A stretch of 64,000 nt of DNA from Wenyingzhuangia aestuarii (GTDB taxonomy: Bacteria > Bacteroidota > Bacteroidia > Flavobacteriales > Flavobacteriaceae), in contig NZ_JAATJG010000007.1 of assembly GCF_011927765.1 (NCBI RefSeq), forward strand, positions 62,001 to 126,000, in the 5' to 3' direction. Under the pieces are notes generated by a model. That model ran no database searches. It was not told where the DNA came from and was given only the letters and a program-made list of their open reading frames with translations. This document shows, one piece after another, positions 51,992 through 61,412 of this stretch (positions are counted from its first letter, which is position 1; every line of letters starts with the position of its first letter). The translations under genes and the position numbers were made by a program.

Positions 51992-52549
51992 ATGCCAGAA
52001 AATATTAAAAGCCCGCAAGATTCTGCTGTTGAAATAACCGAGTTAATGAAGCCTATGAATTCCAATTTTAGTGGAAAAATACACGGAGGTTACATTTTAA
52101 ACTTAATGGATCAAATAGCGTTTGCTTGTGCCTCTAAATATTCAGGACAATATTGTGTAACAGCATCTGTAAATACAGTAGACTTTAAAAACCCCGTTAG
52201 TGTTGGTGAATTTTTAACATTAAAAGCAAGAGTTAACTATGTAGGAAACACCTCTATGACTGTTGGAATTAGAGTTATTTCTGAAAACATACAAACTGGA
52301 GAAAAAAAACACTGTAATTCATCTTATTTTGTAATGGTTGCTAAAACCAAAGAAGGTAAAAACGCAAAAGTTCCTAAACTTAAATTAAGAAATTCAGAAG
52401 ATGTTAGACGTTTTATTCGTTCTAAAAGTAGATTAGAAACTAACAAACTAAGAAAACAAGCTTTTAGCAAGCAATCTTTTAACTATAAAGAACATCTAGA
52501 GGAGTTAAAAGAGTTTAATGTATTTATAGACCCATCTTTATTAGATTAA
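51992..52549 (+). CDS. Acyl-CoA thioesterase (hotdog fold, YciA/BACH-like)
   Basis: A 185-residue hotdog-domain thioesterase that hydrolyses acyl-CoA. The core runs from about residue 12 to 130, with NFSGKIHGGYILNLMDQIAFACASKYSG (HGG loop and catalytic Asp region on the hot-dog helix), VTASVNTVDFKNPVSVGEFLTLKARVNYVGNTSMTVGIRV and a C-terminal basic extension (about 130-185) seen in Bacteroidetes homologues. The substrate chain length is unknown. Monocistronic, with its own promoter and terminator. Confidence 0.9.
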   Translation: MPENIKSPQDSAVEITELMKPMNSNFSGKIHGGYILNLMDQIAFACASKYSGQYCVTASVNTVDFKNPVSVGEFLTLKARVNYVGNTSMTVGIRVISENIQTGEKKHCNSSYFVMVAKTKEGKNAKVPKLKLRNSEDVRRFIRSKSRLETNKLRKQAFSKQSFNYKEHLEELKEFNVFIDPSLLD

Positions 52550-52552
52550 ATT

Positions 52553-52585
52553 AAAAAAGCCTTAGTCGTTGACTAAGGCTTTTTT
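52553..52585. terminator. Bidirectional terminator between thioesterase and carA
   Basis: The stem AAAAAAGCCTTAGTC / GACTAAGGCTTTTTT with loop GTT lies between the convergent stops and works on both strands. Confidence 0.93.
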
Positions 52586-52605
52586 AATACTATAAATTTC
52601 AATAC

Positions 52606-53703
52606 TTATTTTAAGTTTTCAATAAATTGATCAAATAAGTAAGAAGCATCATGTGGTCCAGGTCCAGCTTCTGGGTGATATTGTACAGAGAATACTTTTT
52701 TATTCTTAATAGCAATTCCAGCTACTGTATTATCATTTAAGTGTACATGCGTAATTTCAACGTTATCAGTAGCTTCAACATCTTCTCTATTAACGTTAAA
52801 TCCATGATTTTGAGAAGTAATTTCACCTTTACCTGTAATTAGGTTTTTAATTGGGTGATTAATACCTCTGTGTCCGTTATGCATTTTGTAAGTTGATATA
52901 CCTTGAGATAAAGCAATTGTTTGGTGTCCTAAACAAATTCCAAATAATGGTAAATCTTTTTCTATAATAGTCTTAGCAACTTGCTGAGCAGATTCTAATG
53001 GTTCTGGATCTCCAGGTCCGTTAGATAAAAAGTATCCATCAGGATTAAATGCAGCCATTTCCTCAAAAGTAGCAGTACAAGGAAAAACCTTTACATAACA
53101 ATCTCTTTGAGCTAAGTTTCTTAAAATGTTCTTTTTAATACCTAAATCTAAAGCAGAAACTTTATAAGTAGCATTTTCATCACCATAAAAATAAGGTTCT
53201 TTAGTAGATACTACAGATGCTAAATCTAATCCAACCATACTAGGAGCTTCAGCTAATTTGGCTTTTAATCCTTCAATATTATCTACTTCTGTAGATACAA
53301 CGGCATTCATTGCTCCGTGCTTTCTAATGTAGCTTACAACAGCTCTTGTGTCAACATCAGTAATAGAAATTAATCCATGTTTCTTAAAGTAGTCTTCTAA
53401 AGAACCGTTAGAACGTTCTCTAGAGTACTCATAACTAAAATTTCTACATACTAACCCAGCAATCTTAATTCCATCAGATTCTACTTCATCGTCATTTACT
53501 CCGTAGTTACCAATATGTGCATTGGTAGTTACCATAATTTGACCAAAATAAGAAGGATCTGTAAAAATTTCCTGATAACCAGTCATTCCAGTATTGTAAC
53601 ATATTTCACCAATAGTAGTTCCATCAATTCCAACAGACTTCCCTTCAAAAATAGTTCCGTCTTCCAATAATAAAATTGCTTTCTTTAATTCTTTGTACTT
53701 CAT
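52606..53703 (-). CDS. carA: Carbamoyl-phosphate synthase small subunit
   Basis: The glutaminase subunit that supplies ammonia to CarB for arginine and pyrimidine synthesis. About 365 residues: an N-terminal CPSase_sm_chain domain (LLLEDGTIFEGKSVGIDGTTIGEICYNTGMTGYQEIFTDPSY) and a class I glutamine amidotransferase domain with nucleophile Cys in GICLGHQTIALS and the C-terminal His-Pro-Glu in VFSVQYHPEAGPGPHD. The frame extends to 53739, but the ATG at 53703 (MKYKELKKAI) matches family starts and lies after the promoter at 53779-53786. carB is not in the window. Confidence 0.95.
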   Translation of the reverse strand: MKYKELKKAILLLEDGTIFEGKSVGIDGTTIGEICYNTGMTGYQEIFTDPSYFGQIMVTTNAHIGNYGVNDDEVESDGIKIAGLVCRNFSYEYSRERSNGSLEDYFKKHGLISITDVDTRAVVSYIRKHGAMNAVVSTEVDNIEGLKAKLAEAPSMVGLDLASVVSTKEPYFYGDENATYKVSALDLGIKKNILRNLAQRDCYVKVFPCTATFEEMAAFNPDGYFLSNGPGDPEPLESAQQVAKTIIEKDLPLFGICLGHQTIALSQGISTYKMHNGHRGINHPIKNLITGKGEITSQNHGFNVNREDVEATDNVEITHVHLNDNTVAGIAIKNKKVFSVQYHPEAGPGPHDASYLFDQFIENLK

Positions 53704-53778
53704 AAAAGTTGTTTTTGTTGTTGGGTGGAGGTTTATCACCTAATCTTTCAACAAAGAATGTTTGTAAAAATATTTTTG

Positions 53779-53786
53779 CAAATATA
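53779..53786 (-). promoter_or_regulatory. -7 promoter element TATATTTG of carA
   Basis: A minus-strand TAnnTTTG match immediately after the terminator of the ribosomal operon, about 76 bp before the carA ATG. Confidence 0.5.
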
Positions 53787-53820
53787 AAAAAAGGATAAAC
53801 TATTAAATAGTTTATCCTTT
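53787..53820 (-). terminator. Terminator of the ribosomal protein operon
   Basis: On the minus strand the perfect 13-bp stem AAAGGATAAACTA / TAGTTTATCCTTT with a short loop runs into a T-rich tail. It lies 28 bp after rplQ. Confidence 0.92.
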
Positions 53821-53847
53821 ATATATTTCACTTTAAGTAAATCATGA

Positions 53848-54318
53848 TTACTCTTCAGTAGATTCTTTTGATTCAGTTGCCTCAACTTGTGGTGCATCTG
53901 CTTTTTTCTTAGATCTACGAGTAGTCTTCTTCTTCTTAGCTCCGTTTGGATTGTAAATTTCGTTGTAATCAACTAATTCTACCATAGCCATAGGTGCATT
54001 ATCCCCTTGACGGTTTCCTAACTTGATGATACGAACATATCCTCCTGGTCTGTCTGCAACCTTTACAGCAATTTGTTGGAACAATTCACTAACAGCATAT
54101 TTGTTTCTTAATGAAGAAAAAACAATTCTACGATTGTGTGTAGTATCCTCTTTTGACTTAGTAATGATTGGTTCAACATACATACGTAAAGCTTTTGCTT
54201 TAGCAACAGTAGTGTTGATACGCTTGTGCTCTATTAAAGAACAAGCCATGTTAGCTAACATAGAGTGTCTATGTGCTGTTTTTCTACCTAAGTGGTTAAA
54301 TTTCTTTCCGTGTCTCAT
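53848..54318 (-). CDS. rplQ: 50S ribosomal protein L17
   Basis: A large-subunit protein near the exit tunnel. The 156 residues begin [37 protein letters not shown]-type sequence, unmistakably L17, with a C-terminal extension (about 118-156: [17 protein letters not shown] and an acidic end) common in Bacteroidetes. Last gene of the operon. A hairpin sits 16 nt before its start (54335-54378). Confidence 0.98.
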   Translation of the reverse strand: MRHGKKFNHLGRKTAHRHSMLANMACSLIEHKRINTTVAKAKALRMYVEPIITKSKEDTTHNRRIVFSSLRNKYAVSELFQQIAVKVADRPGGYVRIIKLGNRQGDNAPMAMVELVDYNEIYNPNGAKKKKTTRRSKKKADAPQVEATESKESTEE

Positions 54319-54334
54319 TGTAAATGATTTTTGG

Positions 54335-54378
54335 CTTTCATCTTGCTTCTACCCTCCTTGGGGAGCAAACTATGAAAG
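54335..54378 (-). promoter_or_regulatory. Structured intercistronic hairpin upstream of rplQ
   Basis: Nested stems in the rpoA-rplQ gap: outer CTTTCAT / ATGAAAG and inner TTGCT / AGCAA, with CCC/GGG pairing at the tip. It ends 16 nt before the rplQ ATG. No T-run follows on the minus strand, so it is not a terminator; a leader or processing element is more likely. Confidence 0.5.
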
Positions 54379-54381
54379 AGT

Positions 54382-55374
54382 TTAGTCTTTATCTAATTTG
54401 TATTTGCTTAAATCCATTCCGAAATGTAAATTTTTAACGTTTACTAATTCGTCTAACTCTGTTAAAGATTTTTTACCAAAGTTTCTGAACTTCATTAAGT
54501 CATTTTTGTTAAATGATACAAGATCACCTAACGTTTCAACTTCTGCAGCTTTTAAACAATTTAAAGCTCTTACAGATAAGTCCATATCAACTAATTTAGT
54601 TTTCAATAGTTGTCTCATGTGTAGAGACTCCTCATCGTAAGTTTCAGTTCTTGCAATTTCATCTGCCTCTAAAGTGATACGCTCATCAGAGAATAACATA
54701 AAGTGGTGGATTAAAATTTTAGCTGCTTCAGTTAATGCATCCTTAGGATTAATAGATCCATCAGTAACTACGTCAAAAACTAATTTTTCGTAGTCAGTCT
54801 TTTGTTCTACACGGTAATTTTCAACAGCATATTTAACATTCTTTATAGGAGTGTAAATAGAATCTGTAAAAATAGTCCCTAAAGGCACATTTACTTTTTT
54901 GTTTTCTTCAGCAGGAACAAATCCTCTACCTTTTTCTATTGTAATATCAAAACTTACAGCTACAGAGCTATCTAAGTTACAAATTACTAAGTCTGGGTTT
55001 AAAACTTGAAAACCTGAAGTAAACTTTTGTATATCACCAGCAGTGATTTGGTTCTGACCAGATACAGATACTGAAACAGTCTCTTTATCCGTGTCTTCTA
55101 TCTGCTGCTTAAAACGTACTTGTTTTAAGTTTAAAATGATTTCAGTAACATCCTCAACAACACCTTCAACAGTTGAGAACTCATGCTCAACTCCTTCAAT
55201 GCGTAAAGATGTAATAGCGAAACCTTCTAAAGAAGACAATAATACTCTTCTCAAAGCATTACCTACTGTTAAACCAAAACCTGGCTCTAACGGTCTGAAC
55301 TCGAATTTACCTTCAAAATCGGTAGATTCAATCATGATAACTTTATCTGGTTTCTGAAAATTTAATATTGCCAT
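54382..55374 (-). CDS. rpoA: DNA-directed RNA polymerase subunit alpha
   Basis: The 330-residue alpha subunit: N-terminal dimerisation domain ([31 protein letters not shown]) and C-terminal domain (about 255-325: [43 protein letters not shown]), which contacts UP elements and activators. It is 20 bp after rpsD in the usual S13-S11-S4-alpha-L17 order. Confidence 0.98.
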   Translation of the reverse strand: MAILNFQKPDKVIMIESTDFEGKFEFRPLEPGFGLTVGNALRRVLLSSLEGFAITSLRIEGVEHEFSTVEGVVEDVTEIILNLKQVRFKQQIEDTDKETVSVSVSGQNQITAGDIQKFTSGFQVLNPDLVICNLDSSVAVSFDITIEKGRGFVPAEENKKVNVPLGTIFTDSIYTPIKNVKYAVENYRVEQKTDYEKLVFDVVTDGSINPKDALTEAAKILIHHFMLFSDERITLEADEIARTETYDEESLHMRQLLKTKLVDMDLSVRALNCLKAAEVETLGDLVSFNKNDLMKFRNFGKKSLTELDELVNVKNLHFGMDLSKYKLDKD

Positions 55375-55394
55375 AGCTAACTGGTGTCTATTTA

Positions 55395-56000
55395 TTATTT
55401 CGAGTATAACTCGACGATTAATTGCTCTTTGATGTTTTCTGGAATCTGAAGTCTTTCAGGAACTGCAACAAACGTTCCAGTTTTTGTATCATTATTCCAA
55501 GTCAACCACTCAAAAACAGTAGAAGAAGTAGCTAAACTACTTTCAATAACTGCAAGCGATTTAGATTTTTCTCTTACACCAACAACATCACCAGGTTTCA
55601 ATTGGTAAGAAGGAATGTTAAGGATTTCTCCATTAACAGTAATATGTCTGTGAGACACTAACTGACGTGCTCCACTTCTAGAGTTAGATAACCCCATACG
55701 GAATACAGTGTTGTCTAAACGAGATTCACATAATTGTAATAATACCTCTCCGGTAATACCTTTGCTAGAAGAAGCTTTCTTAAATAAATTAGAGAATTGA
55801 CGCTCTAAAATACCATAAGTATACTTTGCTTTTTGCTTTTCTTGTAATTGTAAAGAGTACTCAGAACGCTTAGCTCTTTTCTTCGCCAACCCGTGTTGTC
55901 CAGGTGGGTAATTACGTTTTTCAAAAGACTTATCGTCTCCAAAAATTGCTTCACCAAACTTACGAGCAATTTTAGTTTTAGGTCCATTATATCTTGCCAT
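55395..56000 (-). CDS. rpsD: 30S ribosomal protein S4
   Basis: A primary 16S rRNA-binding protein of 201 residues. It starts [17 protein letters not shown], with NYPPGQHG and the S4 RNA-binding domain ([32 protein letters not shown]). No cysteine cluster is present at the N-terminus, so it is the zinc-free form. S4 is an autogenous repressor in other bacteria. Here a hairpin plus U-tract lies 15 nt before its ATG, the largest gap inside the operon. Confidence 0.98.
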   Translation of the reverse strand: MARYNGPKTKIARKFGEAIFGDDKSFEKRNYPPGQHGLAKKRAKRSEYSLQLQEKQKAKYTYGILERQFSNLFKKASSSKGITGEVLLQLCESRLDNTVFRMGLSNSRSGARQLVSHRHITVNGEILNIPSYQLKPGDVVGVREKSKSLAVIESSLATSSTVFEWLTWNNDTKTGTFVAVPERLQIPENIKEQLIVELYSK

Positions 56001-56006
56001 AGTAAA

Positions 56007-56071
56007 AAATTAAAAAAAATTGGCAGTTATGAATTAAGGCTTAGTCCTTCGATAACTTAATTGCCAATTTT
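56007..56071 (-). promoter_or_regulatory. Attenuator-like hairpin upstream of rpsD
   Basis: In the 90-nt rpsK-rpsD gap, AAAATTGGCA (minus strand) pairs with TGCCAATTTT (10 bp, 56016-56071), with inner stems GTTAT / ATAAC and AAGG / CCTT. On the minus strand it is followed by a run of eight T and more T-rich sequence just before the rpsD start. This is the form of an intrinsic terminator or attenuator, placed in front of rpsD-rpoA-rplQ. Confidence 0.6.
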
Positions 56072-56090
56072 AGTGTTAATAAAAATAAAA

Positions 56091-56483
56091 TTATATTCTT
56101 CTTCTTTTTGGAGGTCTACATCCGTTGTGTGGTAATGGAGTAACATCAATAATTTCTGATACTTCAATTCCAGCATTGTGAATAGTACGGATAGCAGATT
56201 CTCTACCATTTCCAGGTCCTTTTACATAAACTTTAACTTTACGTAATCCAGCTTCGTGTGCTACAGCAGCACAATCTTCAGCAGCTGTTTGTGCAGCATA
56301 AGGAGTGTTCTTTTTAGATCCACGGAATCCCATTTTACCTGCAGAAGACCATGAAATTACATCTCCTTTTTTATTTGTTAAAGAAATGATGATGTTGTTA
56401 AATGAAGCTGTAATGTGTGCTTCTCCAACAGACTCAACAATAACTTTACGCTTTTTAGCGGTCTTTGTATTAGATTTAGCCAT
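56091..56483 (-). CDS. rpsK: 30S ribosomal protein S11
   Basis: A platform protein of the small subunit, 130 residues. Seen: [47 protein letters not shown] and the C-terminal [18 protein letters not shown], diagnostic for S11. It is 7 bp after rpsM. Confidence 0.98.
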   Translation of the reverse strand: MAKSNTKTAKKRKVIVESVGEAHITASFNNIIISLTNKKGDVISWSSAGKMGFRGSKKNTPYAAQTAAEDCAAVAHEAGLRKVKVYVKGPGNGRESAIRTIHNAGIEVSEIIDVTPLPHNGCRPPKRRRI

Positions 56484-56490
56484 AACTTAA

Positions 56491-56856
56491 TTATTTCTTT
56501 TTGTTCGCTACAGTTTTACGTTTACCTTTTCTAGTTCTAGAGTTGTTTTTGGTTCTTTGACCTCTTAACGGTAATCCAGCACGGTGACGGATTCCTCTAA
56601 AACATCCAATATCCATTAAACGTTTAATGTTTATTTGGATTTCTGAACGTAACTCACCTTCAATAGTGAAAGTACCTGCTTGTTCACGAATTGCTCCGAT
56701 TTGAGCATCTGTCCAATCTTGAACTTTGATGTTCTCATCTACTCCAGCATTTGCTAAAATCTCTTTAGCTCTAGTTCTACCAATTCCAAAAATATAAGTT
56801 AACGCGATAACACCACGTTTGTTTTTTGGAATGTCAATACCTGAAATTCTTGCCAT
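56491..56856 (-). CDS. rpsM: 30S ribosomal protein S13
   Basis: A head protein contacting the tRNA and large subunit, 121 residues. It starts [26 protein letters not shown] and ends with [27 protein letters not shown], both typical. It is 2 bp after rpmJ. Confidence 0.98.
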   Translation of the reverse strand: MARISGIDIPKNKRGVIALTYIFGIGRTRAKEILANAGVDENIKVQDWTDAQIGAIREQAGTFTIEGELRSEIQINIKRLMDIGCFRGIRHRAGLPLRGQRTKNNSRTRKGKRKTVANKKK

Positions 56857-56858
56857 AA

Positions 56859-56975
56859 CTAACCTTGTCTTTGTTTGAATCTAGGATTCTTTTTATTGAT
56901 TACATATAATCTGCCTTTTCTACGCACAATCTTGCACTCGGCACTTCTCTTTTTTATTGATGCTCTTACTTTCAT
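56859..56975 (-). CDS. rpmJ: 50S ribosomal protein L36 (zinc-free form)
   Basis: A 38-residue gene read directly from the sequence between infA and rps[16 protein letters not shown] at the start and [12 protein letters not shown] at the end. Only one cysteine (Cys14) of the usual C-C-C-H zinc set is present, so this is the zinc-independent type, as usual in Bacteroidetes. Gaps are 11 bp to infA and 2 bp to rpsM. Confidence 0.97.
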   Translation of the reverse strand: MKVRASIKKRSAECKIVRRKGRLYVINKKNPRFKQRQG

Positions 56976-56986
56976 CGTATGATATT

Positions 56987-57202
56987 TTAGTATCTATAAG
57001 TAATTCGAGCCTTTGATAAATCATAAGGACTCATTTCTAACTTAACTTTATCTCCTGGTAACAACTTAATGTAATGCATTCGCATTTTACCTGAGATGTG
57101 TGCAGTAACAATATGACCATTTTCTAATTCAACTCTAAACATTGCGTTAGATAATGCTTCTGTAATTGTACCGTCTTGTTGTATTGACGCTTGTTTTGCC
57201 AT
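56987..57202 (-). CDS. infA: Translation initiation factor IF-1
   Basis: A 71-residue OB-fold protein that occupies the A site during initiation. Motifs: [43 protein letters not shown] and the end [12 protein letters not shown]. It is 2 bp after secY and 11 bp before rpmJ. Confidence 0.98.
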   Translation of the reverse strand: MAKQASIQQDGTITEALSNAMFRVELENGHIVTAHISGKMRMHYIKLLPGDKVKLEMSPYDLSKARITYRY

Positions 57203-57204
57203 AA

Positions 57205-58539
57205 TTAAATTGTCGCTCTTCTTTTAGTTCCAGTTTTCATTAGACCGTCATAATGTCTGTTTAACAAGTACGAGTTAATTTGTTGGATCGTGTCAATTGC
57301 AACACCCACCATAATTATTAACGAAGTACCTCCGTAAAACAGAGCCCAGTTTTGTTGTACACCAAAATGTACTACAATGGCCGGGAAAACAGCCAGCAAA
57401 GCTAAGAAAATAGATCCAGGTAACGTAATTTTTGACAAAATACTATCTAATTTTTCTGCAGTCTCAGTACCTGGGCGGGTTCCCGGGATAAATCCTCCAC
57501 TTTTTTTAAGGTCATCAGCCATTTTATTCGTTGGAATTGTGATTGCTGTATAAAAATAACTAAACACAATAATCAAAACACAGAATAAAATATTGTAACC
57601 CCAACCATTAAAATCAGATAAAGCATTAAATACTGTTTGCATTGTTCCATCAGTGTTTCTTGCAACTAATCCAGGTACAAACATAATTGCTTGTGCAAAG
57701 ATAATTGGCATAACTCCTGCCGAATTCAACTTTAAAGGAATATACTGTCTTGCTCCTTGAGCATCATCTATACTTCCTACAACAGTACGTCTAGCGTATT
57801 GAACTGCAATTTTTCTTACAGCTGTTACTAATAATATACTTGCCAAAATAATTGCCAACCATACAATAATTTCTAAAAGAATCATCATGAAACCTCCAGA
57901 ACCAGCTGCATACTTAGATGTTAATTCTTGCATAAATGCACCAGGGAATCTAGCAATAATACCAATCATAATTAATAATGAAATTCCATTACCAATTCCT
58001 TTCTCAGTAATACGCTCCCCTAACCACATTGCAAAAACAGTACCTGCAGTTAATAAGATCATTGAAGAAATCCAGAACATTCCACCTTGACCTAATAAGT
58101 ATGCCTCTTGAGGAATACCTAAGGTTGGTAAACTTGTTAAATAAGCTCCTCCTTGCACAACAGTAATACCTATTGTTAACCAACGTGTAATTTGGTTGAT
58201 CTTATTTCTTCCGCTTTCACCATCCTTTTGTAATTTTTGTAAATAAGGAACCGCAATTCCCATTAACTGAACTACAATAGATGCTGATATATATGGCATA
58301 ATCCCAAGAGCCATAATAGAAGCTCTTGAGAATGCACCACCTGTAAATGCGCTTAATAAACCTAAAAGACCATCAGATGTTTTATCACCTAATGCTGTTA
58401 ATTGTTGAGGATCTATACCAGGTAAAGTTACCTGAGCCATAAATCTGTAAACTGCCATTAACCCTAAAGTCAATAATATTTTACCTTTTAACTCGTCAAT
58501 AGACCAAATGTCTTTTATGGTTTGGATAAATTTCTTCAT
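57205..58539 (-). CDS. secY: Preprotein translocase subunit SecY
   Basis: The 444-residue channel of the Sec translocon, ten transmembrane helices. It begins [26 protein letters not shown] and has the plug region after TM1, [14 protein letters not shown] (TM2), FPGAFMQ, and the cytoplasmic loop [12 protein letters not shown] typical of SecY. It is located between rplO and infA, as is common in Bacteroidetes. Confidence 0.98.
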   Translation of the reverse strand: MKKFIQTIKDIWSIDELKGKILLTLGLMAVYRFMAQVTLPGIDPQQLTALGDKTSDGLLGLLSAFTGGAFSRASIMALGIMPYISASIVVQLMGIAVPYLQKLQKDGESGRNKINQITRWLTIGITVVQGGAYLTSLPTLGIPQEAYLLGQGGMFWISSMILLTAGTVFAMWLGERITEKGIGNGISLLIMIGIIARFPGAFMQELTSKYAAGSGGFMMILLEIIVWLAIILASILLVTAVRKIAVQYARRTVVGSIDDAQGARQYIPLKLNSAGVMPIIFAQAIMFVPGLVARNTDGTMQTVFNALSDFNGWGYNILFCVLIIVFSYFYTAITIPTNKMADDLKKSGGFIPGTRPGTETAEKLDSILSKITLPGSIFLALLAVFPAIVVHFGVQQNWALFYGGTSLIIMVGVAIDTIQQINSYLLNRHYDGLMKTGTKRRATI

Positions 58540-58553
58540 CTACTTAATAATAA

Positions 58554-59003
58554 TTATAAAGATACAGCTTCACCTCCAGCAGCTTCAATAGCAGCCTTAG
58601 CAGTTCCTGTAAATTTGTGAGCAGTTACGTTTAATTTAGCTTTTAATTCTCCACCACCTAGTATTTTTACTAAGTCGTTTTTGTTTGCTAAACCATTTTC
58701 AACTAATACAGCTAAATCAACAGTATCTGTAATCTTACCACTATCTACTAAAGATTGTAACTTGTCTAGATTGATTCCATTGTATTCCTTACGGTTTACG
58801 TTAGTAAATCCAAACTTAGGTACTCTTCTTTGTAATGGCATTTGTCCACCCTCGAATCCTACTTTTCTAGAATATCCAGAACGAGATTGTTGTCCATTAT
58901 GACCTCTTGTAGCAGTACCTCCGTGACCAGAACCTTCACCTCTAGCAATACGCTTACCGCTTTTGACAGAACCTTTGGCAGGTTTTAAATTGTTTAAACT
59001 CAT
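58554..59003 (-). CDS. rplO: 50S ribosomal protein L15
   Basis: A large-subunit assembly protein of 149 residues. Glycine/arginine-rich N-terminus (SLNNLKPAKGSVKSGKRIARGEGSGHGGTATRGHNGQQSRSG) and GGQMPLQRRVPKFGF are diagnostic. It is 11 bp after rpmD. Confidence 0.98.
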   Translation of the reverse strand: MSLNNLKPAKGSVKSGKRIARGEGSGHGGTATRGHNGQQSRSGYSRKVGFEGGQMPLQRRVPKFGFTNVNRKEYNGINLDKLQSLVDSGKITDTVDLAVLVENGLANKNDLVKILGGGELKAKLNVTAHKFTGTAKAAIEAAGGEAVSL

Positions 59004-59014
59004 CTTTCTATAAC

Positions 59015-59197
59015 TTATTTAATTTCTTCAACAGAAATTAAGTGTTTAACTTTATTAACCATTCCTACAATTGATGGAGTAGCATCATGCTCAACAACCT
59101 TTCCAATTCTAGTTAAACCTAACGCTTCTAAAGTTCTTTTTTGAACTTGCGTACGGTTAATTTGGCTCTTTACTTGTGTTAATTTAATTTTTCCCAT
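59015..59197 (-). CDS. rpmD: 50S ribosomal protein L30
   Basis: A 60-residue L30: GKIKLTQVKSQINRTQVQKRTLEALGL...VVEHDATPSIVGMVNKVKHLISVEE. The frame reaches 59206, but the ATG at 59197 (MGKIKL) fits the family and sits 11 bp after the rpsE stop. Confidence 0.96.
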   Translation of the reverse strand: MGKIKLTQVKSQINRTQVQKRTLEALGLTRIGKVVEHDATPSIVGMVNKVKHLISVEEIK

Positions 59198-59208
59198 GGT
59201 ATTCAATA

Positions 59209-59730
59209 TTAACCGTTAAATACTTTGTCTAAAGAAATTCCTCTCTCAGCAGCCACTTGTTGTGGGCTTCTTAATTGTAATAAAGCATCAAAAGTTGCTT
59301 TCACTACGTTATGAGGGTTAGATGATCCTTGAGACTTAGATAATACATCATGTACACCTACAGATTCTAATACCGCACGTACAGCACCACCAGCAATAAC
59401 TCCGGTACCATGAGATGCAGGTAATAATAATACCTTAGATCCACCAAATTTACCTTTTTGTTCGTGAGGTAAAGTTGCATTCATTAATGGAATACGAACT
59501 AAGCTTTTCTTAGCTTCTTCCACAGCCTTAGCAATTGCAGATGCAACATCTAAAGATTTACCAGATCCGTAACCTACTACACCTTCTCCATTTCCTACTA
59601 CTACAATAGCAGAAAATCCGAAAGTACGTCCACCTTTTGTAACTTTAGTTACACGGTTCACAGCTACTAAGCGATCTGTTAATTCTAATCCGCTTGGCTT
59701 AACTCTTTCTACGTTTTTATATCCTTGCAT
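59209..59730 (-). CDS. rpsE: 30S ribosomal protein S5
   Basis: A fidelity-related small-subunit protein, 173 residues. It has the S5 double-stranded RNA-binding domain ([39 protein letters not shown]) and the C-terminal [26 protein letters not shown] region. Confidence 0.98.
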   Translation of the reverse strand: MQGYKNVERVKPSGLELTDRLVAVNRVTKVTKGGRTFGFSAIVVVGNGEGVVGYGSGKSLDVASAIAKAVEEAKKSLVRIPLMNATLPHEQKGKFGGSKVLLLPASHGTGVIAGGAVRAVLESVGVHDVLSKSQGSSNPHNVVKATFDALLQLRSPQQVAAERGISLDKVFNG

Positions 59731-59742
59731 AATATAATTTTC

Positions 59743-60096
59743 TTAAAATTTTAAACCAGCTTCTCTAGCTGCTTCAGCTAATGCTTTAACTCTACCATGG
59801 TATAAATAACCATTTCTATCGAATGCAACAGTTTCTACACCTGCAGCAGATGCTTTCTCTGCAATTGATTTACCTACTAATGTAGCTACTTCAATTTTAG
59901 TTCCCTTTGCATCGATTTCTTTATCTCTTGATGATACAGAAGCTAATGTAACTCCTGCTTTGTCATCAACTAATTGAGCGTAAATTTCTTTATTACTTCT
60001 AAATACAGATAATCTAGGTTTAGATGCTGTACCAGTAGAAATTTTTCTAATTCTACGCTTAATTCTTTGTCTTCTTTCAAGCTTTGATAATGCCAT
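59743..60096 (-). CDS. rplR: 50S ribosomal protein L18
   Basis: A 5S rRNA-binding protein, 117 residues: [35 protein letters not shown] and the end [19 protein letters not shown]. It is 12 bp before rpsE and 11 bp after rplF. Confidence 0.98.
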   Translation of the reverse strand: MALSKLERRQRIKRRIRKISTGTASKPRLSVFRSNKEIYAQLVDDKAGVTLASVSSRDKEIDAKGTKIEVATLVGKSIAEKASAAGVETVAFDRNGYLYHGRVKALAEAAREAGLKF

Positions 60097-60107
60097 AATA
60101 CTATAAA

Positions 60108-60653
60108 TTATGCAGATTTACCTGCTTTTCTTCTTAATTCTTCACCAACAAACTTAATTCCTTTTCCTTTGTACGGTTCAGGGCTACGGAAAGAACGAAT
60201 CTTAGCCGCTACTTGACCTACCAATTGCTTATCGAAAGAAGTAAGTTTTACGATTGGGTTTTTACCTTTATCAGATACTGTTTCTATTTTAACTTCTGGA
60301 GCTATATCTAACACAATGTTGTGAGAGAATCCAATTGCTAAATCTAAAACTTGACCTTGATTAGAAGCTCTATATCCTACCCCTACTAATTCTAATTCTT
60401 TAGACCAACCTTTAGATACACCTTCAATCATGTTATTGATTAAAGCTCTGTATAATCCGTGTTTAGCTTTATGTGATTTAGATTCAGATGGTCTATCTAA
60501 GATAAGTGATCCTTCTTCTTCTTTAATACTGATACCATCAGTAATTTCTTGAGTTAATTCTCCTAAACTCCCTTTTACAGTAACTGTGTCTCCGTTAATA
60601 GTAACAGTAACACCAGCTGGAATTGCGATTGGGCTTTTTCCTATTCTTGACAT
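60108..60653 (-). CDS. rplF: 50S ribosomal protein L6
   Basis: A large-subunit protein near the factor-binding site, 181 residues with two L6 repeats: [33 protein letters not shown] and the C-terminal signature [24 protein letters not shown]. Confidence 0.98.
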   Translation of the reverse strand: MSRIGKSPIAIPAGVTVTINGDTVTVKGSLGELTQEITDGISIKEEEGSLILDRPSESKSHKAKHGLYRALINNMIEGVSKGWSKELELVGVGYRASNQGQVLDLAIGFSHNIVLDIAPEVKIETVSDKGKNPIVKLTSFDKQLVGQVAAKIRSFRSPEPYKGKGIKFVGEELRRKAGKSA

Positions 60654-60666
60654 ACTATTCTATTTT

Positions 60667-61065
60667 TTAGTAAACGTGACAAATTACTTCTCCACCAATG
60701 TTCTCTTGTTTAGCTTGCTTAGATGTCATAACTCCTTTAGAAGTAGACACAATTGCAATACCTAAACCATTTAAAACTCTTGGTAAATCCTCAACACCAA
60801 CATACTTTCGTAAACCTGGTGTAGAAATACGTTCAATTTTTTTAATTACTGACTCGTTTGTTTCAGGGTTGTATTTTAAAGCTATTTTAATAGAGTCTTG
60901 AGCAGTTTTCTCCTCAAACTTATAACTTAAAATAAATCCTTGGTCAAATAAGATCTCTGTGATCGCTTTTTTAACCTTTGATGCAGGAATCTCCACTACT
61001 CTGTGGCCTGCTAAATAAGCATTTCTTACTCTTGTTAAGTAATCTGCTATTGGATCTGTATACAT
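60667..61065 (-). CDS. rpsH: 30S ribosomal protein S8
   Basis: A primary 16S rRNA-binding protein, 132 residues: [35 protein letters not shown] and the C-terminal [27 protein letters not shown]. The frame is open to 61119, but that part is the intercistronic hairpin; the ATG at 61065 is the family start. S8 is a known autogenous regulator of the spc operon in E. coli. A hairpin lies 15 nt upstream. Confidence 0.98.
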   Translation of the reverse strand: MYTDPIADYLTRVRNAYLAGHRVVEIPASKVKKAITEILFDQGFILSYKFEEKTAQDSIKIALKYNPETNESVIKKIERISTPGLRKYVGVEDLPRVLNGLGIAIVSTSKGVMTSKQAKQENIGGEVICHVY

Positions 61066-61080
61066 AATTATTTGTATTGG

Positions 61081-61125
61081 TTTTAGATTATCACCCCGAA
61101 ATAGTTTCGGGGCTAGCATCTAAAA
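61081..61125 (-). promoter_or_regulatory. Structured intercistronic hairpin upstream of rpsH
   Basis: Nested perfect stems in the 75-nt rpsN-rpsH gap: outer TTTTAGAT / ATCTAAAA (8 bp) and inner CCCCGAAA / TTTCGGGG (8 bp) with a 3-nt loop, separated by a 5 x 5 internal loop. It ends 15 nt before the rpsH ATG. There is no T-run, so it is not a terminator. Confidence 0.55.
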
Positions 61126-61140
61126 TTAATTCTTAAAATT

Positions 61141-61410
61141 TTACCAACTTGCTTTTGTAACACCTGGGATTAACCCTTGGTTAGCCATTTCACGAAAAGT
61201 TACACGAGAAATTCCGAATTGTCTCATATATCCTTTTGGTCTACCTGTTAACTTACAACGGTTATGACCACGAACTGGAGAAGCATTTTTAGGTAACTTC
61301 TGTAATCCTTCGTAATCACCAGCTTCTTTCAAAGCTTTACGTTTTTCAGCGTATTTAGCAACTGTTTTAGCTCTTTTTCTCTCACGAGCCTTCATTGATT
61401 CTTTAGCCAT
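61141..61410 (-). CDS. rpsN: 30S ribosomal protein S14 (zinc-independent)
   Basis: A head protein of 89 residues: [56 protein letters not shown]. Only one cysteine is present and the length is the long C-minus type, so no zinc site. It is 2 bp after rplE. Confidence 0.98.
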   Translation of the reverse strand: MAKESMKARERKRAKTVAKYAEKRKALKEAGDYEGLQKLPKNASPVRGHNRCKLTGRPKGYMRQFGISRVTFREMANQGLIPGVTKASW

Positions 61411-61412
61411 GA

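Noticed and set aside
53748-53972. A 74-codon frame overlapping the end of rplQ on the same strand
   Set aside because: It runs out of frame through rplQ, its terminator and the carA promoter element; the composition is Lys/Arg-rich as expected from a shifted L17 tail.
54023-54385. A 120-codon plus-strand frame opposite rplQ and the rpoA-rplQ gap
   Set aside because: It lies opposite highly conserved rplQ and spans the hairpin; no promoter or homology is visible.
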